38,821 bases of DNA from Flavobacterium psychrophilum (GTDB taxonomy: Bacteria; Bacteroidota; Bacteroidia; Flavobacteriales; Flavobacteriaceae). Both the position numbers and the translations under genes were made by a program. Location: contig QFQM01000018.1 in NCBI GenBank assembly GCA_003243255.1, positions 1-38,821 of the forward strand, read 5' to 3'. The notes below the pieces were generated by a model. It did not search any database, was not told the origin of the DNA, and saw nothing but the letters and a program-made list of their open reading frames with translations. Shown here piece by piece: positions 31,415 to 38,821 of the stretch; position 1 is the stretch's first letter, and each line of letters starts with the position of its first letter.

Positions 31415-31439
31415 TGGCAAATATTAAGTGGCTAACAAA

Positions 31440-32141
31440 ATGAAGAAGATTTTTGTGCTTATTGCGGTTATAGTGCTGGTATCATGTTCCAAAGATGATA
31501 ATGCAGTTGTAACCAAAAAAATGCTGACATCGTTTACAGTAACCGAAAACGGTGCTGCATCGACTACAGAGTTGGCATACGATGAAAACAGGAACATTAC
31601 CGGAATTACGACAGACGGTGTTGTAAAATATACATTTGCTTATAATAAAGGAAATCTAATCGTTATGTATGACGGTCCTCAGGATGACCCCAATACAAAC
31701 GAATTGTTTAATATTCTTTACCAGAATAATCAGCCGTCAGATTATATAGGGGAAAGCGGCATCTCATCGTTTATTACCTATAACGCAACAACAAGGAAGT
31801 ATATTTTTGTGGCGTCTGCCCTTGAGGTTTTGCTTAAAAACAGGGATATAGCTTCTATAAATGAAACGGAAGGCGATATCCTGGCAGCGATAGCTTATGA
31901 TGAGACTGAGATGCACTTTGGCTGCTTGCATAACGCGCCAAATAGCAGCATCTGGATATTGCCGTTTTTTACCGACACTTACAGTGATTTGTCTACACAG
32001 GCAATGACATCGGTAACGCTGAATGGTACGGTCTACACCGCTGCCAATACCTTTGACGAAGAAGGTTATGTAACCAAAATGGTGCTTACATCGGCAGGTG
32101 CAACAACCAGGACAGTAGAATACCACTATACTCAAATGTAA
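31440..32141 (+). CDS. Lipoprotein with YD-repeat-like segments, copy 1
   Basis: A 233-residue lipoprotein: MKKIFVLIAVIVLVSC is the signal and lipobox, then SKDDN. The mature part has short YD-like units such as LAYDENRNITGITTDGVVKYTFAYNKGNLIVMYDG and NTFDEEGYVTKMVLTSAG, which resemble the strands of RHS/YD-type sheets. The frame opens with GTG at 31428, but ATG 31440 gives a canonical signal peptide. It is paralogous to the next gene, sharing the unit TVY/TTYT..NT-DE-GYVT-MV. Function unknown; likely outer-membrane anchored. Confidence 0.78.
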   Translation: MKKIFVLIAVIVLVSCSKDDNAVVTKKMLTSFTVTENGAASTTELAYDENRNITGITTDGVVKYTFAYNKGNLIVMYDGPQDDPNTNELFNILYQNNQPSDYIGESGISSFITYNATTRKYIFVASALEVLLKNRDIASINETEGDILAAIAYDETEMHFGCLHNAPNSSIWILPFFTDTYSDLSTQAMTSVTLNGTVYTAANTFDEEGYVTKMVLTSAGATTRTVEYHYTQM

Positions 32142-32162
32142 TTACAAACCACTATAGTTTAG

Positions 32163-32190
32163 AGCCGTTCAGTATTGAACGGCTTTTTTT
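32163..32190 (+). terminator. Terminator between the two lipoprotein genes
   Basis: Stem AGCCGTTCA (32163-32171) with TGAACGGCT (32175-32183) and a three-base loop, then a run of T. Each paralog therefore has its own transcript. Confidence 0.85.
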
Positions 32191-32271
32191 ATGACCTAAA
32201 TTTAACAAAGCTTTACAAAGGGGGGCTATTGAAAAAAAATATCTTTACGCCTCAACCTAAACCATTTTAAA

Positions 32272-32940
32272 ATGAAAAAAGTTCTTTTTGCCCTTTTAGC
32301 AGTTGCGATGCTGGCATCATGTAACAATGATGATGACAGTAACAAAAATCAAAAATTCATGACTTCGGTTTCGATAAACGGAGATGTTGCTGTATTTCAG
32401 TATGACGAAAAAAAGAATCTTAAATCCATAAGCAGTGACGGAGATATTATATATGGGTTTAATTATGATGGAAGCAATAATCTTATCTCAGTAACTGATG
32501 GAGATGATGCTTTTGTAACGCTTCAATATGAAAACGGCCAGTTAGAAAGTATTACTAACGGAGATGCTGTATTGCCGGTAACCTACAACGAGGCTACAAA
32601 GAAATATTTGATTGGAGGTGCGGGTATCGAAGTAGGGCTCTCGGGGAAAGATATTGCAACTGTTGATGAAACAGGAGGCGATAATTTGCTTGCGCTTAAT
32701 TATTCTTCAGATAATAAAGGACCTTTTTACAGTGTGCCTACAAGAAATGTGTTTTTACTTCCGCTATTATTAGAGCTGCATTACTTCATGTCGACAAAAC
32801 CTATAACGCAGGTGACTGAAAACGGAACTACATATACAACCGAGAATACTTATGATGAGGATGGTTATGTGACCCAGATGGTAATGAAATCGGGAACTGA
32901 AATTCAGGGAACAATTATTTTCCAATACTCTAAATTATAG
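32272..32940 (+). CDS. Lipoprotein with YD-repeat-like segments, copy 2
   Basis: A 222-residue lipoprotein with the signal MKKVLFALLAVAMLASC and an acidic NNDDDSN tail after the Cys. YD-like units are VFQYDEKKNLKSISSDGDIIYGFNYDGSNNLISVTDGDD and ENTYDEDGYVTQMVMKSG. It has the same layout and spacing of units as the gene at 31440-32141 and shares the -7 element TATCTTTA, so the pair arose by tandem duplication. The two differ in the middle part. Function unknown. Confidence 0.78.
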   Translation: MKKVLFALLAVAMLASCNNDDDSNKNQKFMTSVSINGDVAVFQYDEKKNLKSISSDGDIIYGFNYDGSNNLISVTDGDDAFVTLQYENGQLESITNGDAVLPVTYNEATKKYLIGGAGIEVGLSGKDIATVDETGGDNLLALNYSSDNKGPFYSVPTRNVFLLPLLLELHYFMSTKPITQVTENGTTYTTENTYDEDGYVTQMVMKSGTEIQGTIIFQYSKL

Positions 32941-32960
32941 GAATACTGCCAAAATTGCAG

Positions 32961-32996
32961 AAAGCCGGTTCGTGAGAATGAATTGGCTTTCTTTTT
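32961..32996 (+). terminator. Terminator of the second lipoprotein gene
   Basis: AAAGCCGGTTC (32961-32971) pairs with GAATTGGCTTT (32980-32990) with two G-T pairs, followed by CTTTTTG. Confidence 0.7.
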
Positions 32997-33029
32997 GATG
33001 TATACTTAGAAAACCAAAATTAAAACAGA

Positions 33030-33731
33030 ATGATTGGATATTATATAGTAATAGGACTGATTGCCATAATAAGTTTTGCTGTAAGCGCTAAACTTAAGAG
33101 CAAGTTTGAACATTATTCGAAAGTACATTTGCGCAACGGTATGAGTGGTGCAGAGATTGCAGAAAAGATGCTTAGCGATAACGGAATTTCTGATGTGAGG
33201 GTTATTTCTACTCCGGGTAGGCTAACCGACCACTATAACCCTGCCGATAAGACCGTAAACCTTAGTGAAGCGGTATACAACCAGCGTAATGCGGCTGCGG
33301 CTGCGGTAGCTGCACACGAGGTAGGGCATGCGGTACAGCATGCTACAGCTTATCAAATGCTTAAACTGCGTTCGCAGCTTGTGCCTGTGGTAAGTTTCTC
33401 ATCGGGGATGGCGCCATGGATCATTATAATCGGACTTGGTATGGGTGCCGCAGCACACATAGGGGTAGGTTATTATATAGCGGTTGCCGGACTTATACTA
33501 ATGGCTATAACAACGTTGTTTACCCTTGTTACGCTTCCGGTGGAGTATGATGCAAGTAACCGTGCGCTGGCATGGCTTAAGAACAAGAATATGCTGTCTC
33601 CAAACGAGTATGAAGGTGCTGAAGATTCACTGAAATGGGCCGCACGTACTTACCTTGTAGCTGCTATAGGAGCAATTGCTACATTATTGTATTTTGCCCT
33701 TCAGGTATTTGGAGGTTCAAGGGAGCGATAA
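33030..33731 (+). CDS. Membrane zinc metallopeptidase (YugP-like)
   Basis: A 233-residue YugP-family peptidase. The zinc motif HEVGH is at 96-100, preceded by the family segment DHYNPADKTVNLSEAVYNQRNAAAAAVAA. One membrane helix lies at the N-terminus (MIGYYIVIGLIAIISFAVSA) and more at about 125-175 and 210-228. The third ligand is probably in the downstream part (VEYDASNRALAWLK). Substrate unknown. It lies alone behind the lipoprotein terminator and shares a bidirectional terminator with the GH95 gene. Confidence 0.93.
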   Translation: MIGYYIVIGLIAIISFAVSAKLKSKFEHYSKVHLRNGMSGAEIAEKMLSDNGISDVRVISTPGRLTDHYNPADKTVNLSEAVYNQRNAAAAAVAAHEVGHAVQHATAYQMLKLRSQLVPVVSFSSGMAPWIIIIGLGMGAAAHIGVGYYIAVAGLILMAITTLFTLVTLPVEYDASNRALAWLKNKNMLSPNEYEGAEDSLKWAARTYLVAAIGAIATLLYFALQVFGGSRER

Positions 33732-33753
33732 GCTTCCTTTCTATATATAGTTG

Positions 33754-33787
33754 AAAAATCCGCTACGGTATTGGGCGGATTTTTTTT
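33754..33787. terminator. Bidirectional terminator, YugP and GH95 genes
   Basis: AAAAATCCGC (33754-33763) with GCGGATTTTT (33775-33784) around an 11-base loop. T-runs flank it on both strands and the two stops lie on either side. Confidence 0.85.
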
Positions 33788-33789
33788 AC

Positions 33790-36285
33790 CTATTCAGCAT
33801 AAAAATCAACTATCTGTCCCTTCTGAGTTTCAATTTCATACTCATATACCTTCGCGATTTTTGAAGGGATTATTTCTTTGCTGTTGCCTGTAATAGGGGC
33901 AGGTGTATCCGGTGTTTGATAATAGGGATTCTTATTAGGAGAGCTGGTTTGAACTGTTTTTGATTCTGGAAATAATTTCAGAGGCCAATAAGATCGTACC
34001 CGGCAATTGCCACCCAAATTTGAAACAATTTGCAAGTGGATGAGTTTCCCGTCTTTCCAGTTCATTTCCCTGATTTCAAATCCGCCTCTGGCTCTTAGGC
34101 CTTTTAGCTTTCCTTCTTTCCAGTCTACAGGTAATGCGGGTAGTGGTTGTATAGCTCCGTCGTGGCTTTGCAACAGCATTTCTGCAATGCCCGATGTAAA
34201 GCCAAAATTACCATCTATCTGAAAAGGAGGGCAGGCATCGAGCATATTTGGATATGTTCCGCCACTATCAGGAAATTCACCTTTAACGGGAATTGGAGCG
34301 GGAATAATCTGGTTTTTGATAAGCTTAAGCGCATGGTCGCCATCTTGCAATCTTGCCCAAAGATTAATTTTCCAGTTCATTGACCACCCTGTTGACGGAT
34401 CGCCTCTGTGCAATAATGAAGTACGTGCAGCTTCAAACAATTCGGGTGTTCGGTAGGGTGATATTTGATTGGAAGGGAATAATCCATAAAGATGCGAAAC
34501 ATGCCTGTGATGATCGTCAGGATTGTCCCAATCTTCAAGCCATTCCTGTAACTGTCCGAAACGGCCTATCTGCATTGGCGGAAGTTTGTCGCGCGTTTTT
34601 AAGAGTAATGCGCTAAAGGTATCATCTTTCTTCAAAATTTTACCGGCAAGGATAGTTTTTGTAAACAGGTCGTACAGTAATTGATTATCATGTGTTGCTC
34701 CTGCTGTAATGAGCTTCCACTGTTTACGGATGGAGTAAGGTGCATTTTCCGGAGATATTGAAGGAGATACAACGAGCCATTTATGGGTCGGTTCTTCAAT
34801 AAGGAAATCTACATAAAACTGAGAGGCTTCTTTTAAGATTGGGTATGCCGATTTCAAAAAATCAGTATTGCCACTATACATATATTTATCCCATAGGTGT
34901 TGCGACAGCCATGCACCACCCATAGGCCATATGCCTGTCTGTCCATCTATCGCGCCGGTCATTCTCCAAATGTCGGTATTATGATGCGCCACCCAGCCAC
35001 CGCTGTTGTACATTACTTTTGCAGTTTCTCTGCCGGCTACGGAAAGGTCTTCAATCATATCCATAAGCGGCTCATGCATTTCCGTCAAATTGGTTACTTC
35101 TGCCGGCCAGTAGTTCATCTCAGTATTGATGTTGATCGTATACTTGCTATCCCACGCAGGTTCAAGCTCATTGTTCCAGATTCCCTGTAGTGTGGATGGC
35201 TGGCCGCCAGGCTGCGAAGAACATATAAGTAAATAGCGGCCAAACTGAAAATATAATGCTATCAGTGAAGGATCACTTCCGTTATTGAATTCTTTTATAC
35301 GCTGATCCGTAGGTTTTAATGATTGAGAAGAATTGCCAATGTTTAAAGATACACGCTCAAAAAGATTTTTATAATATTTAGTGTGATTGCTTTTTAATGT
35401 ATCAAAGTTTTTATGCTTTGCGTTATTTAAATAGGAGGTAGCTTTTTTAGAAGTATTTCCTGAGATGTCATTATATTTTTTGAAATTTGTTCCGATAGAA
35501 ATTAAGATTATTGCTGAGTCGGCATCAGAGATTTGTAAAGATTTGGAAACTGTTTTTACCTTACCTCCGGTTGGAATTATTTTAACCTGGGTTTCAAAAG
35601 CGAGTTGTCCTTTTATACCTTCATGGTCTGAACTGAGCCCATTCATTACTATCAGATTATTGTCTTTGGTTGTATATGCTGCTTTTCCTTCGCGCTCAAG
35701 TGCGGCAGAAAAATTAAGTTTTCCGGGCTTACTTGAACTGATCTTCATTACGATAAGCTGATCAGTAAAAGAGGTGAAAACTTCGCGGGTATATGTTATG
35801 CCATTAACAATATATGTGGTTATGGCTGTTGCATCATTAAGGTTTAATTTCCTGTTGTAGTTATTATAATTCTCATGCCCATTGAACGTTAGCTTCAGCT
35901 CTCCGGCTGTTTGGTATGGCATTCCATGAGCTCCCTGCGAAATCATATCTTTACTGGCCAGGTCTTCAGCCTCAGCATATTTGCCTTCAAAAATCAAATT
36001 CTGGATTTTTGATAGGGAACCTGCCATTTTTGGGTTGTCATTCCTGTATGGTCCACCAGCCCAAATCGTACTTTCGTTTAACTGAATGGTTTCATTTGAA
36101 GGATCGCCATATACCATTGAACCAAGACGACCGTTTCCTAAAGGCAATGCTTCAAACCAGGACTGTGCGGGTTTATTGTAGGTAAGTATATTTTCCTGCG
36201 CATTGGTCACAACGACAGAGAAAACTGTAAACATTGCGATAAGCAGTTTATGAATGTTTGTCCTGTATGGAGAGATAAATTTCAT
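33790..36285 (-). CDS. GH95 glycoside hydrolase (alpha-L-fucosidase or alpha-L-galactosidase)
   Basis: An 831-residue secreted enzyme: signal peptide about 1-30, ending VFSVVVTNAQ, then the GH95 N-terminal beta-sandwich (ALPLGNGRLGSMVYGDPSNETIQLNESTIWAGGP) and an (alpha/alpha)6 barrel. The inverting catalytic set is kept: Asn385 and Asn387 in INTEMNYWPAEV, Glu513 in SPSISPENAPY and Asp691 in PPFQIDGNFGFTSG; HRHVSHLYGLFPSN is also typical. The enzyme removes alpha-1,2-linked fucose or the related galactose; residues do not decide which. The open frame extends ten codons to 36315, but MKFISPYRTN is the better start. It lies 103 bases after the GH16 gene with a palindrome between them. Confidence 0.92.
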   Translation of the reverse strand: MKFISPYRTNIHKLLIAMFTVFSVVVTNAQENILTYNKPAQSWFEALPLGNGRLGSMVYGDPSNETIQLNESTIWAGGPYRNDNPKMAGSLSKIQNLIFEGKYAEAEDLASKDMISQGAHGMPYQTAGELKLTFNGHENYNNYNRKLNLNDATAITTYIVNGITYTREVFTSFTDQLIVMKISSSKPGKLNFSAALEREGKAAYTTKDNNLIVMNGLSSDHEGIKGQLAFETQVKIIPTGGKVKTVSKSLQISDADSAIILISIGTNFKKYNDISGNTSKKATSYLNNAKHKNFDTLKSNHTKYYKNLFERVSLNIGNSSQSLKPTDQRIKEFNNGSDPSLIALYFQFGRYLLICSSQPGGQPSTLQGIWNNELEPAWDSKYTININTEMNYWPAEVTNLTEMHEPLMDMIEDLSVAGRETAKVMYNSGGWVAHHNTDIWRMTGAIDGQTGIWPMGGAWLSQHLWDKYMYSGNTDFLKSAYPILKEASQFYVDFLIEEPTHKWLVVSPSISPENAPYSIRKQWKLITAGATHDNQLLYDLFTKTILAGKILKKDDTFSALLLKTRDKLPPMQIGRFGQLQEWLEDWDNPDDHHRHVSHLYGLFPSNQISPYRTPELFEAARTSLLHRGDPSTGWSMNWKINLWARLQDGDHALKLIKNQIIPAPIPVKGEFPDSGGTYPNMLDACPPFQIDGNFGFTSGIAEMLLQSHDGAIQPLPALPVDWKEGKLKGLRARGGFEIREMNWKDGKLIHLQIVSNLGGNCRVRSYWPLKLFPESKTVQTSSPNKNPYYQTPDTPAPITGNSKEIIPSKIAKVYEYEIETQKGQIVDFYAE

Positions 36286-36333
36286 GCAACAACACCTTAT
36301 GGTTAAATAGACCACAAGTATAATCTTTTTTTT

Positions 36334-36356
36334 CTAATCTTTAAGCTAAAGATTAG
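36334..36356. promoter_or_regulatory. Perfect 9-bp inverted repeat between GH16 and GH95
   Basis: CTAATCTTT-AAGCT-AAAGATTAG. On the coding strand it is followed by A-rich sequence, so it is not a standard terminator. It may be an operator or processing hairpin for the GH95 gene. Confidence 0.5.
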
Positions 36357-36388
36357 TGTTTAGCATTGGAATCTAAATTATTGACCGA

Positions 36389-37255
36389 TTATTCCGCTCT
36401 AAAAACCTTTACCCAGTCTACATACATAGATGAGGTTTTGATTTTTGATTCGTCAAAATCATCGCCAAACATAGTACCTCCAACAGCAAGGTTAAGTATA
36501 ATATTTTGGGTTTTCCCAAAGAAGGCGGGTATGTATTGCTGTCCGGTTTCAGAGGCATTTCGGGTTTCGACTATTTCGCCATCAAGCAGGAAGGTCAGGC
36601 TGTTCTTTGCCCAAATCAGTTCGTATACATGGTAGCCGCTGCTAAGGTCTTTAATGGTAGTGATTTCTTCGGAGGTAAGGTCATCGTTAGTTAGTGGAGT
36701 ATCGGGCTGGCTGCCATAATAATAGTTGGTGGTGTAGCCGTGCTTGTCGCCGGTTGCTTCGAGTATATCGATCTCACCGTGGGTAGGCCATGGGTTGCCA
36801 TAACTCCAAAAGGCAGGCCACATACCATAGCTGGCAGGTAGCTTTATACGGGCACTGATGCGTATTTTCTGGGTTGGTGCAGTCTGGGCTACTTCATAAA
36901 TGGACTCAATCCTTCCCGAAGTATAAGCAAAATCAGATTGCTCATCGCTATCAGGGAGCGTGGGGCCAGTGACGTCTTCTTTTATAGGGCGTATCTCCAG
37001 GATACCATTGTTGATAATGAGGTTGTCAGCTTTATATAATTGCAGTTCCTCATTGAAAGCGCCACCTTCCCAAATGTTCCATCCACTTAGCCCTGCATCG
37101 AAATTGTCTTCGTAAATTTTGGTATAGCCCTCGGCTGCCAGTGTAGCTTCGTCGAGATCAAAGTCGTTTTGCGAATTGTTTTTTGCGGCATCTTCACTGC
37201 TGCTGCAACCCGATAAAACGAGAAGTGATACAATTATTTTCAGGGTGTTTTTCAT
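36389..37255 (-). CDS. GH16 beta-glucanase-like lipoprotein
   Basis: A 288-residue lipoprotein (MKNTLKIIVSLLVLSGC, Cys17, then SSSED). The GH16 jelly roll holds the catalytic ExDxxE set in HGEIDILEATG: Glu161, Asp163 and Glu166. Upstream parts NIWEGGAFNEELQLYKADN, YTSGRIES and KLPASYGMWPAFWSYG and downstream YHVYELIWAKNSLTFLLDGE fit laminarinase-type members. The reaction would be endo-hydrolysis of beta-1,3 or mixed beta-glucan at the cell surface; agarase or carrageenase specificities are less likely but not excluded. Lies upstream of GH95 on the same strand. No SusC/SusD pair is nearby. Confidence 0.92.
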   Translation of the reverse strand: MKNTLKIIVSLLVLSGCSSSEDAAKNNSQNDFDLDEATLAAEGYTKIYEDNFDAGLSGWNIWEGGAFNEELQLYKADNLIINNGILEIRPIKEDVTGPTLPDSDEQSDFAYTSGRIESIYEVAQTAPTQKIRISARIKLPASYGMWPAFWSYGNPWPTHGEIDILEATGDKHGYTTNYYYGSQPDTPLTNDDLTSEEITTIKDLSSGYHVYELIWAKNSLTFLLDGEIVETRNASETGQQYIPAFFGKTQNIILNLAVGGTMFGDDFDESKIKTSSMYVDWVKVFRAE

Positions 37256-37305
37256 GAGGAAAATTTAAGCTTACAACGATAGTTTTCAACAGAAAGTATT
37301 TCAAA

Positions 37306-37408
37306 AACCAAAAGCGTAATATTGTTTTGCAAATATATGATTTTCAGTGTTTTGACGAGTTGTAGTTTTACGCATGAAAATAGCGTTTTGAGAACCAAAA
37401 GCGTAATA
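37306..37408. repeat. Two direct copies of AACCAAAAGCGTAATA upstream of GH16
   Basis: Identical 16-mers at 37306-37321 and 37393-37408, 87 bases apart, in the gap between the GH16 start and the Lrp-type gene. They could be regulator sites of the GH16 promoter. No other feature is evident in 37256-37491. Confidence 0.55.
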
Positions 37409-37491
37409 ATAGCTCCTTACATTTTGTAAGTGAATTGGGTATTTTGGTTAGCAATTTAAATTGTGGATATTTACTGCGTGAGATTGCTACA

Positions 37492-37962
37492 TTAAAGCTG
37501 TATCTGTCTTTCGATTTGCTGTTCGAGAGAGATAAAAGTTTCTGTACGTGATACGCCGTCAATAGGCTGTATTTTAGTATTCAGAAGCTGCATGAGGTGC
37601 TCATTATCCCGACAAATGATCTTGATAAGTATCGACCAGTTTCCGGTGGTGTAGTGGCACTCGAGTACTTCAGGTATCTTGCGGAGTTCTTTTACGGCTT
37701 CAAGGTTATTTGCGGCTTTTTCCAGATAAATACCCACGAAAGCCATGGTGCTATAGCCCAGAACTTTGGTGTTTACTATGAATTTCGAGCCTGCTATTAC
37801 GCCAGCCTGTTCAAGCTTACGGAGTCTTTGGTGTATAGCCGCCCCCGATATGCCTATCTTTCCCGCAATTTGCAGTATGGGTTTGCGGGCATCTTCCATC
37901 AGGTAACGCAATATTTCTTTGTCTATACCGTCTATTTCTATCTGTAAGGAGTTAATTTTCAT
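37492..37962 (-). CDS. Lrp/AsnC-family transcriptional regulator
   Basis: A 156-residue regulator with an N-terminal HTH (IDKEILRYLMEDARKPILQIAGKIGISGAAIHQRLRKLEQAGVI) and a C-terminal RAM/ACT sensor domain (MAFVGIYLEKAANNLEAVKELRKIPEVLECHYTTGNWSILIKIIC). Lrp-type proteins form octamers and respond to amino acids. Its neighbour upstream is a saccharopine dehydrogenase-like gene on the same strand, so a lysine-related signal is plausible but unproven. A role for the GH16 direct repeats cannot be told from sequence. Confidence 0.92.
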   Translation of the reverse strand: MKINSLQIEIDGIDKEILRYLMEDARKPILQIAGKIGISGAAIHQRLRKLEQAGVIAGSKFIVNTKVLGYSTMAFVGIYLEKAANNLEAVKELRKIPEVLECHYTTGNWSILIKIICRDNEHLMQLLNTKIQPIDGVSRTETFISLEQQIERQIQL

Positions 37963-38018
37963 AGTTTCAGATTGAAATCAAATATAATAATTTTGATTGA
38001 TGGTTGTAATTTAAAAGA

Positions 38019-38047
38019 CAGAACCTCCCTCGAAAAGGAAGGTTCTG
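38019..38047 (-). terminator. Terminator of the saccharopine dehydrogenase-like gene
   Basis: Leftward stem CAGAACC (38047-38041) with GGTTCTG (38025-38019), extended by CC/GG pairs, followed by TCTTTTAAATT. It lies about 28 bases after the stop at 38075, so the Lrp gene is probably a separate transcript. Confidence 0.65.
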
Positions 38048-38074
38048 CAGAGTTTGGGTTAGTTATTAAGGTCT

Positions 38075-38821
38075 TTAGCTGGCCACATTGTTTGGGTTGT
38101 AACCCATGTAGCTGCCCTGTTTTTCGTGAAAAACAACCCCAAATTCTTCAAGTTCCTTTAATATTGGCAGGTAGACCTCCCTGTTTATAGGCAGTTGTAC
38201 CCCCGGAGTGGTAATGTTTTTATTAAGGATGTGCAGTGCTGCGATAGCCACCGGTAAACCAACTGTTTTAGCCATGGCGGTGTAGGTCTGGTCTTCGCCA
38301 ATGCACACCATAGTAGCGTCAATCTGGTCGCGTTTACCATTCAATTCGTAGCCAATTTTGTGGTACATCACGATCATATCTTTGTCTTCGGGGCTCAGTG
38401 TCCAACTGTCGCTAAGTATCTTTTCGAGTATCTGAGCAGGCGTGGCATTACGAAGTCCGATAATCTTATTTGGGTTGAACAGGTCAAGTTCCACAAGCTT
38501 TTCCCACTGTATGTCGTCCTGGTCAAGGTTAAGCATATGACGTAGTTTCAGCTCCACAGAATCCGTTGGGTGATAGGGCAGGAATGAGTTTATGAACTCC
38601 CTGTAGCTCATAGTGTCAGAGTTCTCCATAATATAAGAGTCGTCAGTCATGCCTAACTGAACGAAAATGTTCCATGATTTAGAGAAGCCTACACGGCGCA
38701 GGGTTCCGCGGTAAAGGGTAAGCGCATCGTCAAGCCCGTATACACTGCGATATTTAAGAGAATCGCGGTTGGCATAGCCTTCAAAACGGCCATAGCCCTC
38801 TACTTCCATGAACTCTGTTCT
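38075..38821 (-). CDS. Saccharopine dehydrogenase-like protein, C-terminal part
   Basis: The frame runs to the window edge without a start; residues RTEF precede the first in-frame Met (38809), so the N-terminal NAD-binding part lies outside. The visible 248 residues match the C-terminal half of saccharopine dehydrogenase/reductase family proteins: EGYGRFEGYANRDSLKYRSVYGLDDALTLYRGTLRRVGFSKSWN near the start, then LRNATPAQILEKILSDSWTLSPEDKDMIVMYHKIGYELNG and the closing AMAKTVGLPVAIAALHILNK with TTPGVQLPINREVYLPILKELEEFGVVFHEK. Such enzymes act in lysine metabolism, oxidising or reducing saccharopine. The reading is by family resemblance and the partial status limits certainty. Confidence 0.88.
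   Translation of the reverse strand, partial: RTEFMEVEGYGRFEGYANRDSLKYRSVYGLDDALTLYRGTLRRVGFSKSWNIFVQLGMTDDSYIMENSDTMSYREFINSFLPYHPTDSVELKLRHMLNLDQDDIQWEKLVELDLFNPNKIIGLRNATPAQILEKILSDSWTLSPEDKDMIVMYHKIGYELNGKRDQIDATMVCIGEDQTYTAMAKTVGLPVAIAALHILNKNITTPGVQLPINREVYLPILKELEEFGVVFHEKQGSYMGYNPNNVAS

Noticed and set aside
31440..32940. RHS toxin or polymorphic toxin system
   Set aside because: The proteins are only 222-233 residues with a few YD-like units and no toxin domain or immunity gene.
33790..37255. Complete polysaccharide utilisation locus
   Set aside because: No SusC, SusD or hybrid two-component or sigma/anti-sigma genes are present beside GH95 and GH16.

Overview
The window looks like chromosomal DNA from a member of the Bacteroidota, most likely a Flavobacterium-like member of the Flavobacteriaceae. 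The evidence is the gene order asnS-rpoN (here with an insert), pyrH-frr and ftsX-DUF3098-uppP-truB, a Bacteroidota-type large LeuRS, DUF5686 and PorT-like beta-barrels, lipoproteins with acidic residues after the lipid Cys, promoters of the TTG-N18-20-TAnnTTTG type, almost no Shine-Dalgarno sequences, and AT-rich intergenic DNA full of short palindromic repeats. No rRNA, tRNA, CRISPR array, prophage or classical transposase gene was seen.

Layout. 1-51 is the start of a leftward gene cut by the window edge. 350-667 is a ribosome-hibernation factor. 797-5261 is a TetR regulator followed by thiolase, hotdog thioesterase, ketosynthase and SDR genes; three identical 16-base operators mark the regulator's promoter and the start of the enzyme operon. 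5349-8891 is a duplicated module: each copy has a small Crp/Fnr-type regulator followed by two CRP-like operators in the same geometry and then an exported enzyme (a RidA-like protein in one copy, a DJ-1/PfpI protein in the other). 8968-15070 holds a lipoprotein, PAP2-like membrane protein, rpoN, an orphan gene, asnS and a frameshifted SMR exporter. 15107-15588 is a DUF559 nuclease-like gene between 40-base inverted repeats. 15621-20376 has a DUF5686 outer-membrane protein, frr, pyrH and a patatin. 20641-24232 has a single-Cys thioredoxin-fold protein, two small membrane-anchored unknowns tied to repeat copies, a YiiX-like hydrolase, DoxX and a beta-barrel. 24189-26953 is the leftward ftsX-DUF3098-uppP-truB cluster. 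27073-30240 is leuS. 30600-33731 has a beta-barrel, two paralogous lipoproteins and a membrane Zn peptidase. 33790-38821 has GH95 and GH16 glycoside hydrolases, an Lrp/AsnC regulator and the C-terminal part of a saccharopine dehydrogenase-like protein.

How the genes may work together. The TetR unit reads as a repressor that senses a small molecule (it has a Cys in a GCPVLN motif) and controls acyl-CoA or short-chain ketide chemistry. The twin Crp modules look like local switches, each controlling a periplasmic metabolite-processing protein; the promoter, operator and signal peptide appear to have been duplicated together and joined to different enzyme bodies. GH16 and GH95 suggest use of beta-glucan and fucosylated or galactosylated polysaccharide, without a SusC/SusD pair nearby. 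The most novel-looking structures are the duplicated Crp/exported-enzyme module, the inverted-repeat-bounded DUF559 unit and the repeat-terminated small genes. All functional calls come from reading motifs by eye; no database search was run.
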